A DNA stretch of 64,000 bases from Crossiella cryophila. Its GTDB lineage: Bacteria > Actinomycetota > Actinomycetes > Mycobacteriales > Pseudonocardiaceae. Position numbers and translations under genes: made by a program. Positions 51,381-59,768 of this stretch are shown here, piece after piece; within the stretch, counting starts at the first letter, position 1; each line of letters starts with the position of its first letter. A model generated the notes under the pieces. It made no database searches and had not been told where the DNA came from. It saw only the letters and a program-made list of their open reading frames with translations. The stretch is taken from NCBI RefSeq assembly GCF_014204915.1, contig NZ_JACHMH010000001.1:4365501-4429500 (forward strand), read 5' to 3'.

Positions 51381-52231
51381 GCGGCATTCGCGGCCGGATC
51401 GAGGCCGCCTTCACCCAGGCCGGGGTCACCGGCCACCTGCACGCCGCCGACCTCGACGGTCCAGGCCAGCTCGCCGTGCGGGCCGACGCCCCGGTCTGCC
51501 TGGCCAGCGTGTTCAAGGTGCCGCTGCTGGTGGCCTGGCACCGCGCCGAGCCGGACCCCACCGAGCAGATCACCCTGCACCCGGAGCAGCGCACCGGCGG
51601 CGCCACCGGGATCGGCGCCATGCACGACCCGATCACGCTGTCCCTGCGCGACCTGGCCTACCTGGCCATCGCGGTCAGCGACAACGCCGCCGCGGACGCC
51701 CTGCTCGACCGGATCGGCCTGCCCGCGCTCAACCAGGCCCTCGCCGACCTCGGCCTGACCGCCACCACCATCCGGCACACCGGGCGGGACCTGCAGACCA
51801 CCATGGCGCAGGACGCCGGCGGTCCCGATCCGGCGCTGCTGGCCGACCCTGCGGTGCTGTCCCGGTTGCGAGTGCTTGATCCGGCCCGCACGAATTCCTC
51901 CACCGCCAGGGAGATGACCCGGCTGCTCGGGATCATCTGGCGGGAGGAGACCCCGGGCGCGGCGCTGCTGCGGCGGGCGATGGGCCTGCAGGTGTGGCCG
52001 CACCGGCTGTCCTCGGGCTTCCCCTTCGACGACGTGCGGGTCTCCGGCAAGACCGGCACGCTGCCCACGGTGCGCAACGAGATCGGCGTCATCGAGTACC
52101 CCGACGGCGGCCGCTACGCCGTCGCGGTCTTCACCCGCAGCGCGAGCACCGCCTTCGCGCTGCCGGCCGCGGACGCGGTCATCGGCACCGCCGCGCGCCT
52201 GGCCGTCGACCACCTCCGGCAGACCCGCTGA
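51377..52231 (+). CDS. class A beta-lactamase-fold serine hydrolase without signal peptide
   Basis: The product has 284 residues. Penicillin-recognising motifs are Ser44-x-x-Lys47 (SVFK), SDN at 101-103 and KTG at 225-227. The Glu166-bearing ExxLN loop of true class A enzymes is not seen in the expected stretch (HTGRDLQTTMAQD), and no signal sequence precedes the fold. So it is more likely a cytoplasmic esterase or amidase-type serine hydrolase than a secreted beta-lactamase. Coupled to the LysR regulator by ATGA overlap. Confidence 0.8.
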   Translation: MSGIRGRIEAAFTQAGVTGHLHAADLDGPGQLAVRADAPVCLASVFKVPLLVAWHRAEPDPTEQITLHPEQRTGGATGIGAMHDPITLSLRDLAYLAIAVSDNAAADALLDRIGLPALNQALADLGLTATTIRHTGRDLQTTMAQDAGGPDPALLADPAVLSRLRVLDPARTNSSTAREMTRLLGIIWREETPGAALLRRAMGLQVWPHRLSSGFPFDDVRVSGKTGTLPTVRNEIGVIEYPDGGRYAVAVFTRSASTAFALPAADAVIGTAARLAVDHLRQTR

Positions 52232-52244
52232 CCCCGGGCGGAGG

Positions 52245-53246
52245 TCAGCGGGCCTGCCGGAGCTGGGTGCGGGAGGAGTCCAGCAGGGCCGAACCACCCG
52301 CGCTGAGCCGGTGATAGGCCGCGCCCGCCCGGCGTTCGGTGGTGATCAGGCCCGCGTTGCGCAGCACGCTGGCGTGCTGGCTCGCCCCGGCCAGGGAGAT
52401 GTGCATCAGCTTGGCCAGTTCGGTGGTGGTCAGGCTCGGCGTGCTCGCGATGGTGTCCAGCAGCTGCGCGCGGGTCCGGCCCAGCAGGGTGCCCAGCGCG
52501 GCGCTGCCGGTGGGCCGCTCGCCAAGCGACCAGGACCAGTCGCCGGTCTTGGCCACCGGGTAGACCAGCACCGGCGGCTGCTCCGGGTCCTCCAGGGTGA
52601 TCGGGCGGCCCCAGCAGAAGAAGGACGGGAGCAGCAGCAGGCCGCGGCCGTCCAGGTGCAGGTCCTGCTCGACCGGGTAGTCCACCTCCAGCACCGGGGC
52701 CTGCCAGCGGATCGCCGGATGCAAGGTGCTGAACAGCCGGTCCAGGCCCCCCGACAGCAGTGCCTGGCTCCTGCTCTGGCGGTCGGACTGGATCGCGGCG
52801 GTGACCGCGGGCCAGTAGGGCGCCAGCGCCACCCGGTGGTACTGGTGCAGCGCGACGCCCAGCCTGCGCAGCATCGGCGCCTCGCCCCTGGCCAGCTCAC
52901 CGGCCCAGTCCGGCAGCCTGCGTTCGGCGGCCAGCCGGGTCAGATCGCGGTGCAGCACCGGCTTGGCCGTGCCGCAGAGCTGCTCGACGCCTTCCAGGAG
53001 GGTCTGGCCGGACACGGGCGGGGTCAGGAAGTCCACCGAGTAGCCGGTGGGTGGGGCGAGCATGGTGAGCAGGCCGGCCGAGGCGGTCAGCTCGGCGCGG
53101 GCCAGTTTGCGCCAGTGCCCGAAGGTCTGGGACCCGATGGTGGACTGCACCAGGTGCAGGCTGAGCAGGATCTCCCACAGCGGGTCGGCGCCGTCGTTGA
53201 GCCTGACTCTGGCCAGGTCGGCCGGTGTGAAGTGGATGCGAAGCAC
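52245..53246 (-). CDS. ArsR-type winged-helix regulator with long N-terminal domain
   Basis: The product has 333 residues. The C-terminal ~80 are an ArsR-like winged helix (ALGTLLGRTRAQLLDTIASTPSLTTTELAKLMHISLAGASQHASVLRNAGLI). The N-terminal ~250 residues (LRIHFTPADLARVRL; PVLEVDYPVEQDLHLDGRGLLLLPSFFCW) match the actinobacterial group of long ArsR-like regulators of unknown ligand. Converges on the serine-hydrolase gene with 13 bases between. Confidence 0.83.
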   Translation of the reverse strand: MLRIHFTPADLARVRLNDGADPLWEILLSLHLVQSTIGSQTFGHWRKLARAELTASAGLLTMLAPPTGYSVDFLTPPVSGQTLLEGVEQLCGTAKPVLHRDLTRLAAERRLPDWAGELARGEAPMLRRLGVALHQYHRVALAPYWPAVTAAIQSDRQSRSQALLSGGLDRLFSTLHPAIRWQAPVLEVDYPVEQDLHLDGRGLLLLPSFFCWGRPITLEDPEQPPVLVYPVAKTGDWSWSLGERPTGSAALGTLLGRTRAQLLDTIASTPSLTTTELAKLMHISLAGASQHASVLRNAGLITTERRAGAAYHRLSAGGSALLDSSRTQLRQAR

Positions 53247-53671
53247 GGGGACTTCCAGCGGCGAGTGGGCGGACGGGTACGCGGCTGGCGGGGCCGCGGT
53301 GGCTATATGTTACAAGCTGAAACAGTTAGGTGTGCCGTTAAACTTTGAACGTCCCAGGATTCAGCGAGGAGTGAAACCGCTAGCTCACCGGGTCGCGGGG
53401 CTGCACCCTGGCGCACGTGAGGTCCGGTTGGGACAGCAGCGCTCCCTGACTCGCTGCCCGGGTGCCGCCATCGAGTGGCCGCACCCAGTGACGTCCGTCT
53501 CGTTTCGGGTGCCCGCGCGCCCGGGTATCCGCTTTGACCTGCGCCGATATCCGTCCGCAGTGGACAGACCGGGGGTCTGACCGGATCGGAGTATGGATCA
53601 CCCGTCGTGGTGGCCTAGAGTTGCAGGCTGCGCTGCGTGTACTGCGTAGCGGGACGGAGGTATTTAGCGGA
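53247..53671. other. 425-base intergenic region before the spermidine operon
   Basis: No gene is supported here. A locally A/T-rich patch near 53300-53350 (GGCTATATGTTACAAG, CCGTTAAACTTTGAAC) probably holds the promoter of the leftward ArsR-type gene. A GGACGGAGG ribosome-site-like sequence at 53652-53660 precedes the decarboxylase ATG. No riboswitch structure was recognised. Confidence 0.4.
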
Positions 53672-54889
53672 ATGGTCGAGCGCCTCGCCGTTGCCGGAGT
53701 GCACACGGATTCACGCACCCGCCCCACGGTCGCATCGACTTTTCCGCCGACAGCCGCCGATACCGGCCGAGTCCAGCGTTTTCTGGACACCCAACGGCCG
53801 GCCACCCCCTGCCTGGTGCTCGACCTGGACATCGTCCGGCAGCGCTTCCTTGACCTGCGCGCGGCCCTGCCGGCCGCGGAGATCTTCTACGCGGTGAAGG
53901 CCTGCCCGGCGCCCGAGGTGGTGGCGCTGCTGGTGGAGCTGGGCGCCTGCTTCGACGTGGCCAGCCCGGCCGAGATCGAGCTGTGCCTGGCCAAGGGTGC
54001 CCGCCCGGAGACCATCTCCTACGGCAACACCATCAAGAAGGCCGCCGACATCGCCCGCGCCTACGCGGCCGGGGTCCGGCTCTACGTCACCGACAGCGCC
54101 GAGGACCTGGCCAAGCTCGCCGAGCACGCGCCGGGCTCCGAGGTCTTCTGCCGGGTGCTGGTGGTCAACGAGAGCGCGGGCACGCCCTTCGGCAAGAAGT
54201 TCGGCTGCGCCGAGGACATGGCCCTGGACCTGCTCGCCGAGGCAGGCAGGCTGGGCCTGCGCCCGGCCGGGATCTCCTTCCACGTCGGCTCCCAGCAGGT
54301 CGACCCGCACGCCTGGCACGACGGCATCGCCCAGGCAGGCCGGATCACCCGGACCCTGCGTGCGCGCGGCATCGAGCCCACGCTGGTCAACCTGGGTGGC
54401 GGTTTCCCCGCGCGCTACACCGAGAGCACGCCGCCGCTGGCCGAGTACGCGCAGGCCATCGAGGGCGCGCTGGGCGAGCACTTCGGCGCGCACCGGCCAC
54501 GGGTGCTGATCGAACCCGGCCGCGCGATCGCCGCGGACGCCGGGATCATCCGCACCGAGGTGGTGCTGGTCGCCCGCAAGTCCTATGTGGACGATCGGCG
54601 CTGGGTGTACCTGGACATCGGGCGCTACAACGGATTGGCCGAGACCGAGGGTGAGATGATCACCTACCGGCTGGCCGCGGGCACGCCGGAAGGCGAGCGC
54701 GGACCGGTGGTGCTCGCCGGGCCGACCTGCGACGGCGACGACGTCCTCTATCAGCGCACGGTGTACGAGTTGCCTTTGGCGCTACGCGCCGGAGACCACG
54801 TGGACATCCTCAGCGCGGGGGCCTACACCGCCAGCTACGCCTCGGTGGAGTTCAACGGCTTCGCGCCGCTGCCCACGCACTGCATCTGA
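53672..54889 (+). CDS. ornithine/lysine decarboxylase (fold III, group IV PLP enzyme)
   Basis: The product has 405 residues, alanine-racemase-fold PLP decarboxylase. PLP-binding Lys in IFYAVKACPAPEVV near residue 76, HVGSQQ near 210, the phosphate-binding GGGFPARYTE near 247, and the active-site CDGDD (GPTCDGDDVLY) near 353. It would decarboxylate ornithine to putrescine (or lysine to cadaverine). It is followed by SpeD- and SpeE-type genes, so putrescine for spermidine synthesis is the most coherent role. ATG 53672 follows GGAGG by 11 bases. Confidence 0.9.
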   Translation: MVERLAVAGVHTDSRTRPTVASTFPPTAADTGRVQRFLDTQRPATPCLVLDLDIVRQRFLDLRAALPAAEIFYAVKACPAPEVVALLVELGACFDVASPAEIELCLAKGARPETISYGNTIKKAADIARAYAAGVRLYVTDSAEDLAKLAEHAPGSEVFCRVLVVNESAGTPFGKKFGCAEDMALDLLAEAGRLGLRPAGISFHVGSQQVDPHAWHDGIAQAGRITRTLRARGIEPTLVNLGGGFPARYTESTPPLAEYAQAIEGALGEHFGAHRPRVLIEPGRAIAADAGIIRTEVVLVARKSYVDDRRWVYLDIGRYNGLAETEGEMITYRLAAGTPEGERGPVVLAGPTCDGDDVLYQRTVYELPLALRAGDHVDILSAGAYTASYASVEFNGFAPLPTHCI

Positions 54890-54991
54890 CCCCACACCAG
54901 CACACCCACCCCAACTCCCCATCCCCGTGCGGGATGGGCCTTCCCTGCGCGCGAACCCCGCGCGCTACTTCGACAGTAGGGAGGTTGATAG

Positions 54992-55399
54992 ATGTCCATT
55001 GCTCCTGAAGCGGTGCAGACCGTCGGTTTGTTCAGCGGACAGCACGTCCTCGCGGAGATCGACGGGATCGACGCCGCGTTGCTGGACGACGAGGTGTTCC
55101 TCTGCCAGATCCTCGATGACGCGCTGAAGCGGGCCGGTGCGACCGTGCTGCAAGTCATCTCCAAGCAGTTCGACCCGCAGGGGGTGACCGTGCTCGCCCT
55201 GCTTTCGGAGTCCCACGCCTCCCTGCACACCTATCCGGAGATCGGGTCGGTGTTCGTCGACGTGTTCACCTGTGGCACCAAGGCCCAGCCCGAGATCGCG
55301 GTCGGCCTGCTGGCCGAGGCGATGGGCGCGAGCACCGTGCAGAGCCGGACCATCAGGCGTGGCCTGGAAAACCAGAACGAGATGAAGGTGACCCCATGA
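54992..55399 (+). CDS. speD: S-adenosylmethionine decarboxylase proenzyme
   Basis: The product has 135 residues, SpeH-type small proenzyme. The self-cleavage site and active centre are in LLSESHASLHTYPE (the Ser after Glu becomes the pyruvoyl group), with VDVFTCG (the catalytic Cys) following. It makes decarboxylated AdoMet, the aminopropyl donor. It overlaps speE-like by four bases and lies 102 bases behind the ornithine decarboxylase, with GGGAGG upstream. Confidence 0.93.
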   Translation: MSIAPEAVQTVGLFSGQHVLAEIDGIDAALLDDEVFLCQILDDALKRAGATVLQVISKQFDPQGVTVLALLSESHASLHTYPEIGSVFVDVFTCGTKAQPEIAVGLLAEAMGASTVQSRTIRRGLENQNEMKVTP

Positions 55400-56277
55400 C
55401 CAGTGTCGTCGAGGCCACGCGGGTCATCCGCGAGCCCATGGGACCGGGCCTGACCCGGATCTGGGACGTGCAGGACGTGCTGTGGGAGGGCGACACCGCC
55501 TTCCAGCACGTGGTGATCGGCCGCACCGAGCAGGGCGTGTCCCTGTTCTGCGACAACGACCGGCAGAGCACCGAGTACAGCCAGCTCACCTACCACGAGG
55601 CGCTGCTGGTGCCCGGCCTGCTGCTGGCCGAGAAGGTCAAGCGGGTGCTGGTGGTCGGCTCCAGCGAGGGCGTGGTGTGCCAGATGTCGGTGGCCTTCGG
55701 CGCCGAGATCGTGGACCACGTGGACATCGACGCCGAGTGCGTCAAGGTGTGCGCGGCGAACCTGCCCTACGGCTACACCCCGGCCGAACTCGCCGCGGCC
55801 GAGACGCACCAGGGCCCGGTGCGGGTGCACTACACCGACGGCTGGCAGTACCTGCTCGACGCGGCGGCGGATGAGAACCTGCGCTACGACATCGTGCTGG
55901 TGGACCTGCCGGACGAGCGCGAGGAGGAGGCCCAGCACAACCGGTTGTACGGCGAGGAGTTCCTCGGCATGTGCAAGGCGGTGCTGGCCCCCGGCGGCGT
56001 GGTGATCACCCAGGCCGGCTGCCAGACCATGTGGCGCAACAACACCCTGGTCCGCTCCTGGCAGCGCTTCAACGACACCTTCGGCACCGTCGTCTACTAC
56101 GGCTCCGACGAGCACGAGTGGGCCTACCTGTTCGGCCGTGCCGATGCGGTGGCGGCGCCGGTGGAGAAGATGGTCGAGCGGCTGAAGACCAGCAGCTACG
56201 CGCCCGCGTCCATTGACGCGGAGGCGTTGCGGGGCAACAGCATTCCGCCTTACCTGGTGCGTAAGAGCTACAGCTGA
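55396..56277 (+). CDS. speE: spermidine synthase-like aminopropyltransferase
   Basis: The product has 293 residues with a spermidine-synthase N-terminal beta domain (VLWEGDTAFQHVVIG; LFCDNDRQSTEYSQLTYHEALLVP) and a Rossmann domain. The glycine-rich motif is VLVVGSSEG where the family has GGGDGG, and the DxxDP motif reads DLPDE. The catalytic Asp and the ribose-binding Asp (VDIDAECVKVC) are kept. It should transfer aminopropyl groups to putrescine. Last gene of the three-gene polyamine operon; a strong hairpin follows. Confidence 0.85.
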   Translation: MTSVVEATRVIREPMGPGLTRIWDVQDVLWEGDTAFQHVVIGRTEQGVSLFCDNDRQSTEYSQLTYHEALLVPGLLLAEKVKRVLVVGSSEGVVCQMSVAFGAEIVDHVDIDAECVKVCAANLPYGYTPAELAAAETHQGPVRVHYTDGWQYLLDAAADENLRYDIVLVDLPDEREEEAQHNRLYGEEFLGMCKAVLAPGGVVITQAGCQTMWRNNTLVRSWQRFNDTFGTVVYYGSDEHEWAYLFGRADAVAAPVEKMVERLKTSSYAPASIDAEALRGNSIPPYLVRKSYS

Positions 56278-56329
56278 ACGCGTGCGCGTGCCGGTCCGTG
56301 ATGGCGGACCGGCACGCGTGGTTCAGCTG
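56271..56329. terminator. bidirectional hairpin spanning both converging stop codons
   Basis: CGCGTGCCGGTCCG (56285-56298) pairs exactly with 56305-56318 around a six-base loop. Outer arms CAGCTGAAC (56271-56279) and GTTCAGCTG (56321-56329) pair as well. The arms contain the TGA of the spermidine synthase and the stop of the leftward lipoprotein gene. Confidence 0.8.
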
Positions 56330-56925
56330 CCCGCGCGCAGGTTCTGGATCACGAAGGTCGCCATCCGGTCGGAAACCTTGCACGGGGTCTTGTAGTCCGG
56401 ATTGTCCAGCGCGAGGTTTACCGCCACCTCCATCATGAGGTCCTTGTTCAGGCCCAGGTGGGTGGTGCAACCGCCACGTTCGGCCTTCTTCTCGTCGTGG
56501 GTGTGCACGGCCGGGGTGCCCGCCAGCTCACCTGCCGGCTCGAAGAACGGGTTCTGGTCCTTCAGCTCGAAGAAGCGTTCCCACCTGACGGCTTCGGGCT
56601 TGGCGTAGAGGGTCGCCGAGACACGGGTGTCCACACTCACGTCGCTGGCGTTCCAGACACAGGACGGCCCGAGGACGGACTCTCGTGGCGCAGGCGCCCG
56701 GGTGGCGCCTACGGTCGCGCGCTGTGCCGGCGTGAGCAGGTCGCACATGCGGTCCTTGTACGCGTCAGCGGAGACCGGGTTGTTGATCGGCGGTGCCAGG
56801 CTCTGCTTGCTGGTACTGGGCGGAGCGCTGGTTGTCCGGGTCGGGTCGGGGGAACCACCGCCGCAGCCGGCCAGCACCAGAGCGCTCAATGAGATGATGA
56901 CGGCGAGCTGGACTCTGCGGGTCAC
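56323..56925 (-). CDS. DUF3558 lipoprotein
   Basis: The product has 200 residues. Lipoprotein signal LAVIISLSALVLAGCGGG with lipobox LAGC, then a Thr/Ser/Pro linker and the DUF3558 domain (MCDLLTPAQRATVGATR; GPSCVWNASD; TPCKVSDRMATFVIQNL). Such lipoproteins are widespread in mycobacteria and pseudonocardia and have no fixed function. The GTG start overlaps the stop of the gene upstream. Cysteines (MCDLL, PSCVW, GCTTH, PCKV) may form disulfides. Confidence 0.85.
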   Translation of the reverse strand: MTRRVQLAVIISLSALVLAGCGGGSPDPTRTTSAPPSTSKQSLAPPINNPVSADAYKDRMCDLLTPAQRATVGATRAPAPRESVLGPSCVWNASDVSVDTRVSATLYAKPEAVRWERFFELKDQNPFFEPAGELAGTPAVHTHDEKKAERGGCTTHLGLNKDLMMEVAVNLALDNPDYKTPCKVSDRMATFVIQNLRAGS

Positions 56926-57353
56926 GAGCCATGTCCTCCGATGCCCTTGTTCTTGCCCTCGGTGTTCTCGTGCTCGCGCACCATAGCCTTGATATTATTG
57001 ATCATGGTTTGGAGTGTGGTCTCCAAGTCCTTGTTGGCCTTGCCGTGGCAGCCCTGCTCATCGCTGGCCCGCTGGACGATCGCCTTGACCGCGGCCTTGC
57101 TGTACGGATCGTTGTACGGCGGGTCGAGCCGTCGAAGCTCGCGGGCGTCCTCGCCGATGGCCCGGACCTCGTCCAGCGCTTCCTGCAGCTTGGCCAGGGC
57201 CTTGCCCGCGTGGGCCGGGTCGATCAGGTAACGACCGGTCTGGCGCAGTGAGCCCTCGATGTCGACCGGTTGTGGGTTCGGGTTCGCTCGTTTCTGCTGT
57301 TCCAGCAGCTTGCGCTGGCTGGGTGTGAGCAGGTGTTCGTCCGGATCCGCCAT
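56922..57353 (-). CDS. hypothetical helical protein paired with the DUF3558 lipoprotein
   Basis: The product has 143 residues, rich in charged helix (LLTPSQRKLLEQQKRANPNP; LAKLQEALDEVRAIGEDARELRR; LETTLQTMINNIKAMVREHE). Small repeat-free coiled coils are likely. No signal peptide. The ATG at 57353 follows GGGGAGGA; a longer frame to 57500 is open but without a ribosome site. Its stop overlaps the lipoprotein start, so the two are coexpressed. I do not recognise the family; a cytoplasmic or type VII-type partner is possible. Confidence 0.65.
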   Translation of the reverse strand: MADPDEHLLTPSQRKLLEQQKRANPNPQPVDIEGSLRQTGRYLIDPAHAGKALAKLQEALDEVRAIGEDARELRRLDPPYNDPYSKAAVKAIVQRASDEQGCHGKANKDLETTLQTMINNIKAMVREHENTEGKNKGIGGHGS

Positions 57354-57505
57354 CTCGCTGTCCTCCCCTGTCAGCGCGGCGATACTCGGCCGCAGCTGGC
57401 CTTTTTCATCCCCCCAGGCATCGTAACCATGGACGAATCGGGAAAGGGAGCGGATCCACTCCACCGCAGGATCGCTCAAAAGGAGTAGTGGCACCCACAA
57501 AAAGA

Positions 57506-57542
57506 TGACGCTCCGCCAATGAATCGCATTGGCGGAGCGTCA
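57506..57542 (-). terminator. intrinsic terminator after the tandem trypsin genes
   Basis: TGACGCTCCGCCAATG (57506-57521) pairs perfectly with 57527-57542 around a five-base loop. On the bottom strand the stem is followed by TCTTTTTGTG, a proper U tract. It ends the leftward protease operon, 16 bases after its last stop. Confidence 0.92.
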
Positions 57543-57558
57543 ATTGCCGAGACTGGAA

Positions 57559-58422
57559 TCAGGAGCGTGCCCTTGGCGAGATGTACTCGCCGATCTCCAC
57601 GTTGGACAGCTTGGCGTACACACCCGGGTAGCCGATGGCCGCGCAGCCCTGGCCGCGGCTGACCACACCGACCTGGATGAAGGTGTTGCGGCTGGGCAGG
57701 GAGACGAACAGCGGGCCGCCCGAGTCGCCCTGGCAGGTGTCCTTGCCGGTGCGGCCCGCGCACAGGTCGCGGTCGGAGGTGTCCGGGTAGGACACCGCGC
57801 ACTCGTCGTTGGACACGATCGGCACGTCCACCTCCTGGAGGCGGTCCGGCCGGTTCACCACGCCACCACCGGGGAAGCCGGGCTGGGCCTCCATGTTGCC
57901 CCAGCCGATGCCGGTGACCAGGCGGCCCGGACGCTCCAGCGCGTCGGTGCCCGGGGTGACCAGCTGGATCGGCTTGATGGTGGTGATCGGGGTGGCCAGG
58001 AACAGCAGCGCCACGTCGTAGCTGCCGTCGGCGGCGTACTTGTCGTGGATCTCGAAGCCCGCGACCGCGCGCTCCTCACCCTGGGTGGCCGAGAGCTGGG
58101 TGCGGCCCACGATCACCGAGACGTTCTTGATGGTCTCGGCGGTGTAGCCCTCCACGCAGTGCGCGGCGGTCAGCACCACGCGCGGGCCCACCAGCGAACC
58201 GCCGCAGCGGTGCCGGTTGTACGCGGTCGGGCCGCGCCGGGCGTCCTGCATGGTGGCCATGAACGGGTACTTGCCATCCGGCACCGGGGTGCCGCCCACG
58301 ACCAGCGCGCCGGGGTCACCGGGCGGCGGGCCGGACGGGGACGCGGCGGAGGTCCCCGTCAGCAGGCCAAGGCCCAGGGCGGCGGTCATCGCCGCGAACA
58401 GAAGTCGCTTGCCACGGTTCAC
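57559..58422 (-). CDS. secreted trypsin-like serine protease, downstream copy
   Basis: The product has 287 residues. Signal peptide to about residue 27 (TSAAS), short propeptide, then S1A fold from VVGGTPVP. Catalytic His88 (LTAAHC), Asp136 (SYDVALL) and Ser234 (CQGDSGGP); an Asp six residues before the Ser (KDTC) predicts cleavage after Arg/Lys. Very like the upstream copy along the whole mature part. The GTG has GGAGG seven bases upstream and overlaps the stop of the upstream copy by four bases. Confidence 0.9.
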   Translation of the reverse strand: MNRGKRLLFAAMTAALGLGLLTGTSAASPSGPPPGDPGALVVGGTPVPDGKYPFMATMQDARRGPTAYNRHRCGGSLVGPRVVLTAAHCVEGYTAETIKNVSVIVGRTQLSATQGEERAVAGFEIHDKYAADGSYDVALLFLATPITTIKPIQLVTPGTDALERPGRLVTGIGWGNMEAQPGFPGGGVVNRPDRLQEVDVPIVSNDECAVSYPDTSDRDLCAGRTGKDTCQGDSGGPLFVSLPSRNTFIQVGVVSRGQGCAAIGYPGVYAKLSNVEIGEYISPRARS

Positions 58423-59297
58423 TGGGCTGCCTCCAACGACGCGAGGGTGGTCGGGTTCTGGATCCAGCCGCCGATTTCCTCGTGCGACAGCTTGGCGTAC
58501 ACGCCGGGGAAGCCCAGCGCCGCGCAGCCACGACCGCGGCTGACCACGCCGATCTGGATGAAGGTGTTGCGGCTGGGCAGGGAGACGAACAGCGGACCGC
58601 CGGAGTCGCCCTGGCAGGTGTCCTTGCCCGACTTGCCGGCACACAGGTCACGGTCGGAGGTGTCCGGGTAGGAGACCGCGCACTCGTCGTTGGAGATCAG
58701 CGGGACGTCGACCTCCTGCAGGCGGTCCGGGTAGTTGACCACGCCGCCGCCGGGGAAACCGGTCTGCGCCTCGGTGTTGCCCCAGCCGATGCCGGTGACG
58801 ATGCGGCCGGGACGCTCCAGCGCGTCGGTGCCGGGGGTGACCAGCTGGACCGGCTTGATCGTGGTGATCGGCAGGTCGAGGGAGAGCAGCGCGATGTCGT
58901 AGCTGCCGTCGGTCTTGTACTTCGGGTGCACCTGGGCGAAGCGCACCTTGCGCTCCTCACCCTGGTTCATCGACAGCTGCGTGCGGCCGACGATCACCGA
59001 GAGGTTCGAGATGGTCTCCGGGGTGTAGAAGGCCACGCAGTGCGCGGCGGTCAGCACCACCCTCGGCCCGACCAGGGTGCCCCCGCAGTTGTGCCGGTCA
59101 TACGGGGTCGGCCCGAACCGGGCGTCCTGCAGCGTGGCCATGAACGGGTACTTGCCATCCGGCACCGGGGTGCCACCGACGACCAGCGCGCCCGGGTCGC
59201 CGGGGTTCTTCGGCGGCGCCGCCGCGGACACGCCGGCGGTGGCCACCACGCCGAGTGTCGCGGCCAACACGGCCATGAGGAGACGTCTACCAAGCAT
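58419..59297 (-). CDS. secreted trypsin-like serine protease, upstream copy
   Basis: The product has 292 residues with signal peptide (MAVLAATLGVVATAGVSAAA), then VVGGTPVPDGKYPF. Catalytic His86, Asp134 and Ser232, with Asp226 in the specificity pocket. It differs from the downstream copy mainly in the propeptide and in its 12-residue C-terminal extension NPTTLASLEAAQ. The pair looks like a tandem duplication. A 471-base region lies upstream with the promoter. Confidence 0.9.
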   Translation of the reverse strand: MLGRRLLMAVLAATLGVVATAGVSAAAPPKNPGDPGALVVGGTPVPDGKYPFMATLQDARFGPTPYDRHNCGGTLVGPRVVLTAAHCVAFYTPETISNLSVIVGRTQLSMNQGEERKVRFAQVHPKYKTDGSYDIALLSLDLPITTIKPVQLVTPGTDALERPGRIVTGIGWGNTEAQTGFPGGGVVNYPDRLQEVDVPLISNDECAVSYPDTSDRDLCAGKSGKDTCQGDSGGPLFVSLPSRNTFIQIGVVSRGRGCAALGFPGVYAKLSHEEIGGWIQNPTTLASLEAAQ

Positions 59298-59768
59298 GAG
59301 TGCCCCTTTTGTCTCTGTGCTGGCAGGAAGGTGTGCAGACCCCCGCCACCCGAAGATCGGCTACGGGGTGCCAGCGACGCTATGCGCAGCGCGGATCGGG
59401 CCACATCAGACGATCGGCCGGAGCTGGGGCTACGATCGGAGTGGGCTGAATGGCCGGTGAGCCAGGTCACTTTCAGTTGGGCCAACCCGGGGCGGGGGTC
59501 GCGCGTCTGAACTGGATGACCACGGCTGTGTCCGGGCAAACGATGGGGGTTGCCCGACCTTCGTCTGCCGTGCGCTCGACGAAAGCTCGCTGCCGAGCCG
59601 TCGAATGACACCATACTGTCTCTTCTGGAACTACCGTGACGCGTCACGCGTTGGTTCAACGTAAGTTTTTCCAAGTACGGGGCAGACCTGAAGCCGAGCT
59701 GAAGCTCGGTTAGGGTCGGTGCCGCGCCGGGGGAGTGTCCCCGGTGGCGAGCAGGGGAGGAAGACCCG
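59298..59768. other. 471-base divergent intergenic region
   Basis: No gene is supported. It separates the tandem trypsin genes from the DHA2 exporter. It includes CATACTGTCTC-like AT-richer DNA near 59610 and the perfect palindrome at 59635-59648. Nothing else was recognised. Confidence 0.4.
59635..59648. promoter_or_regulatory. perfect 14-base palindrome upstream of the DHA2 exporter
   Basis: CGTGACGCGTCACG is its own complement. It lies 120 bases before the exporter start codon. It would suit a dimeric regulator of efflux, but no TetR or MarR gene is adjacent, and only the PucR protein is encoded downstream. Confidence 0.45.

Noticed and set aside
51377-52231. Secreted beta-lactamase resistance gene
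   Set aside because: No signal peptide and no visible Glu166 motif.
53534-53671. 46-residue N-terminal extension of the ornithine decarboxylase
   Set aside because: It lacks similarity to the family and a ribosome site; ATG 53672 follows a GGAGG and gives a normal length.
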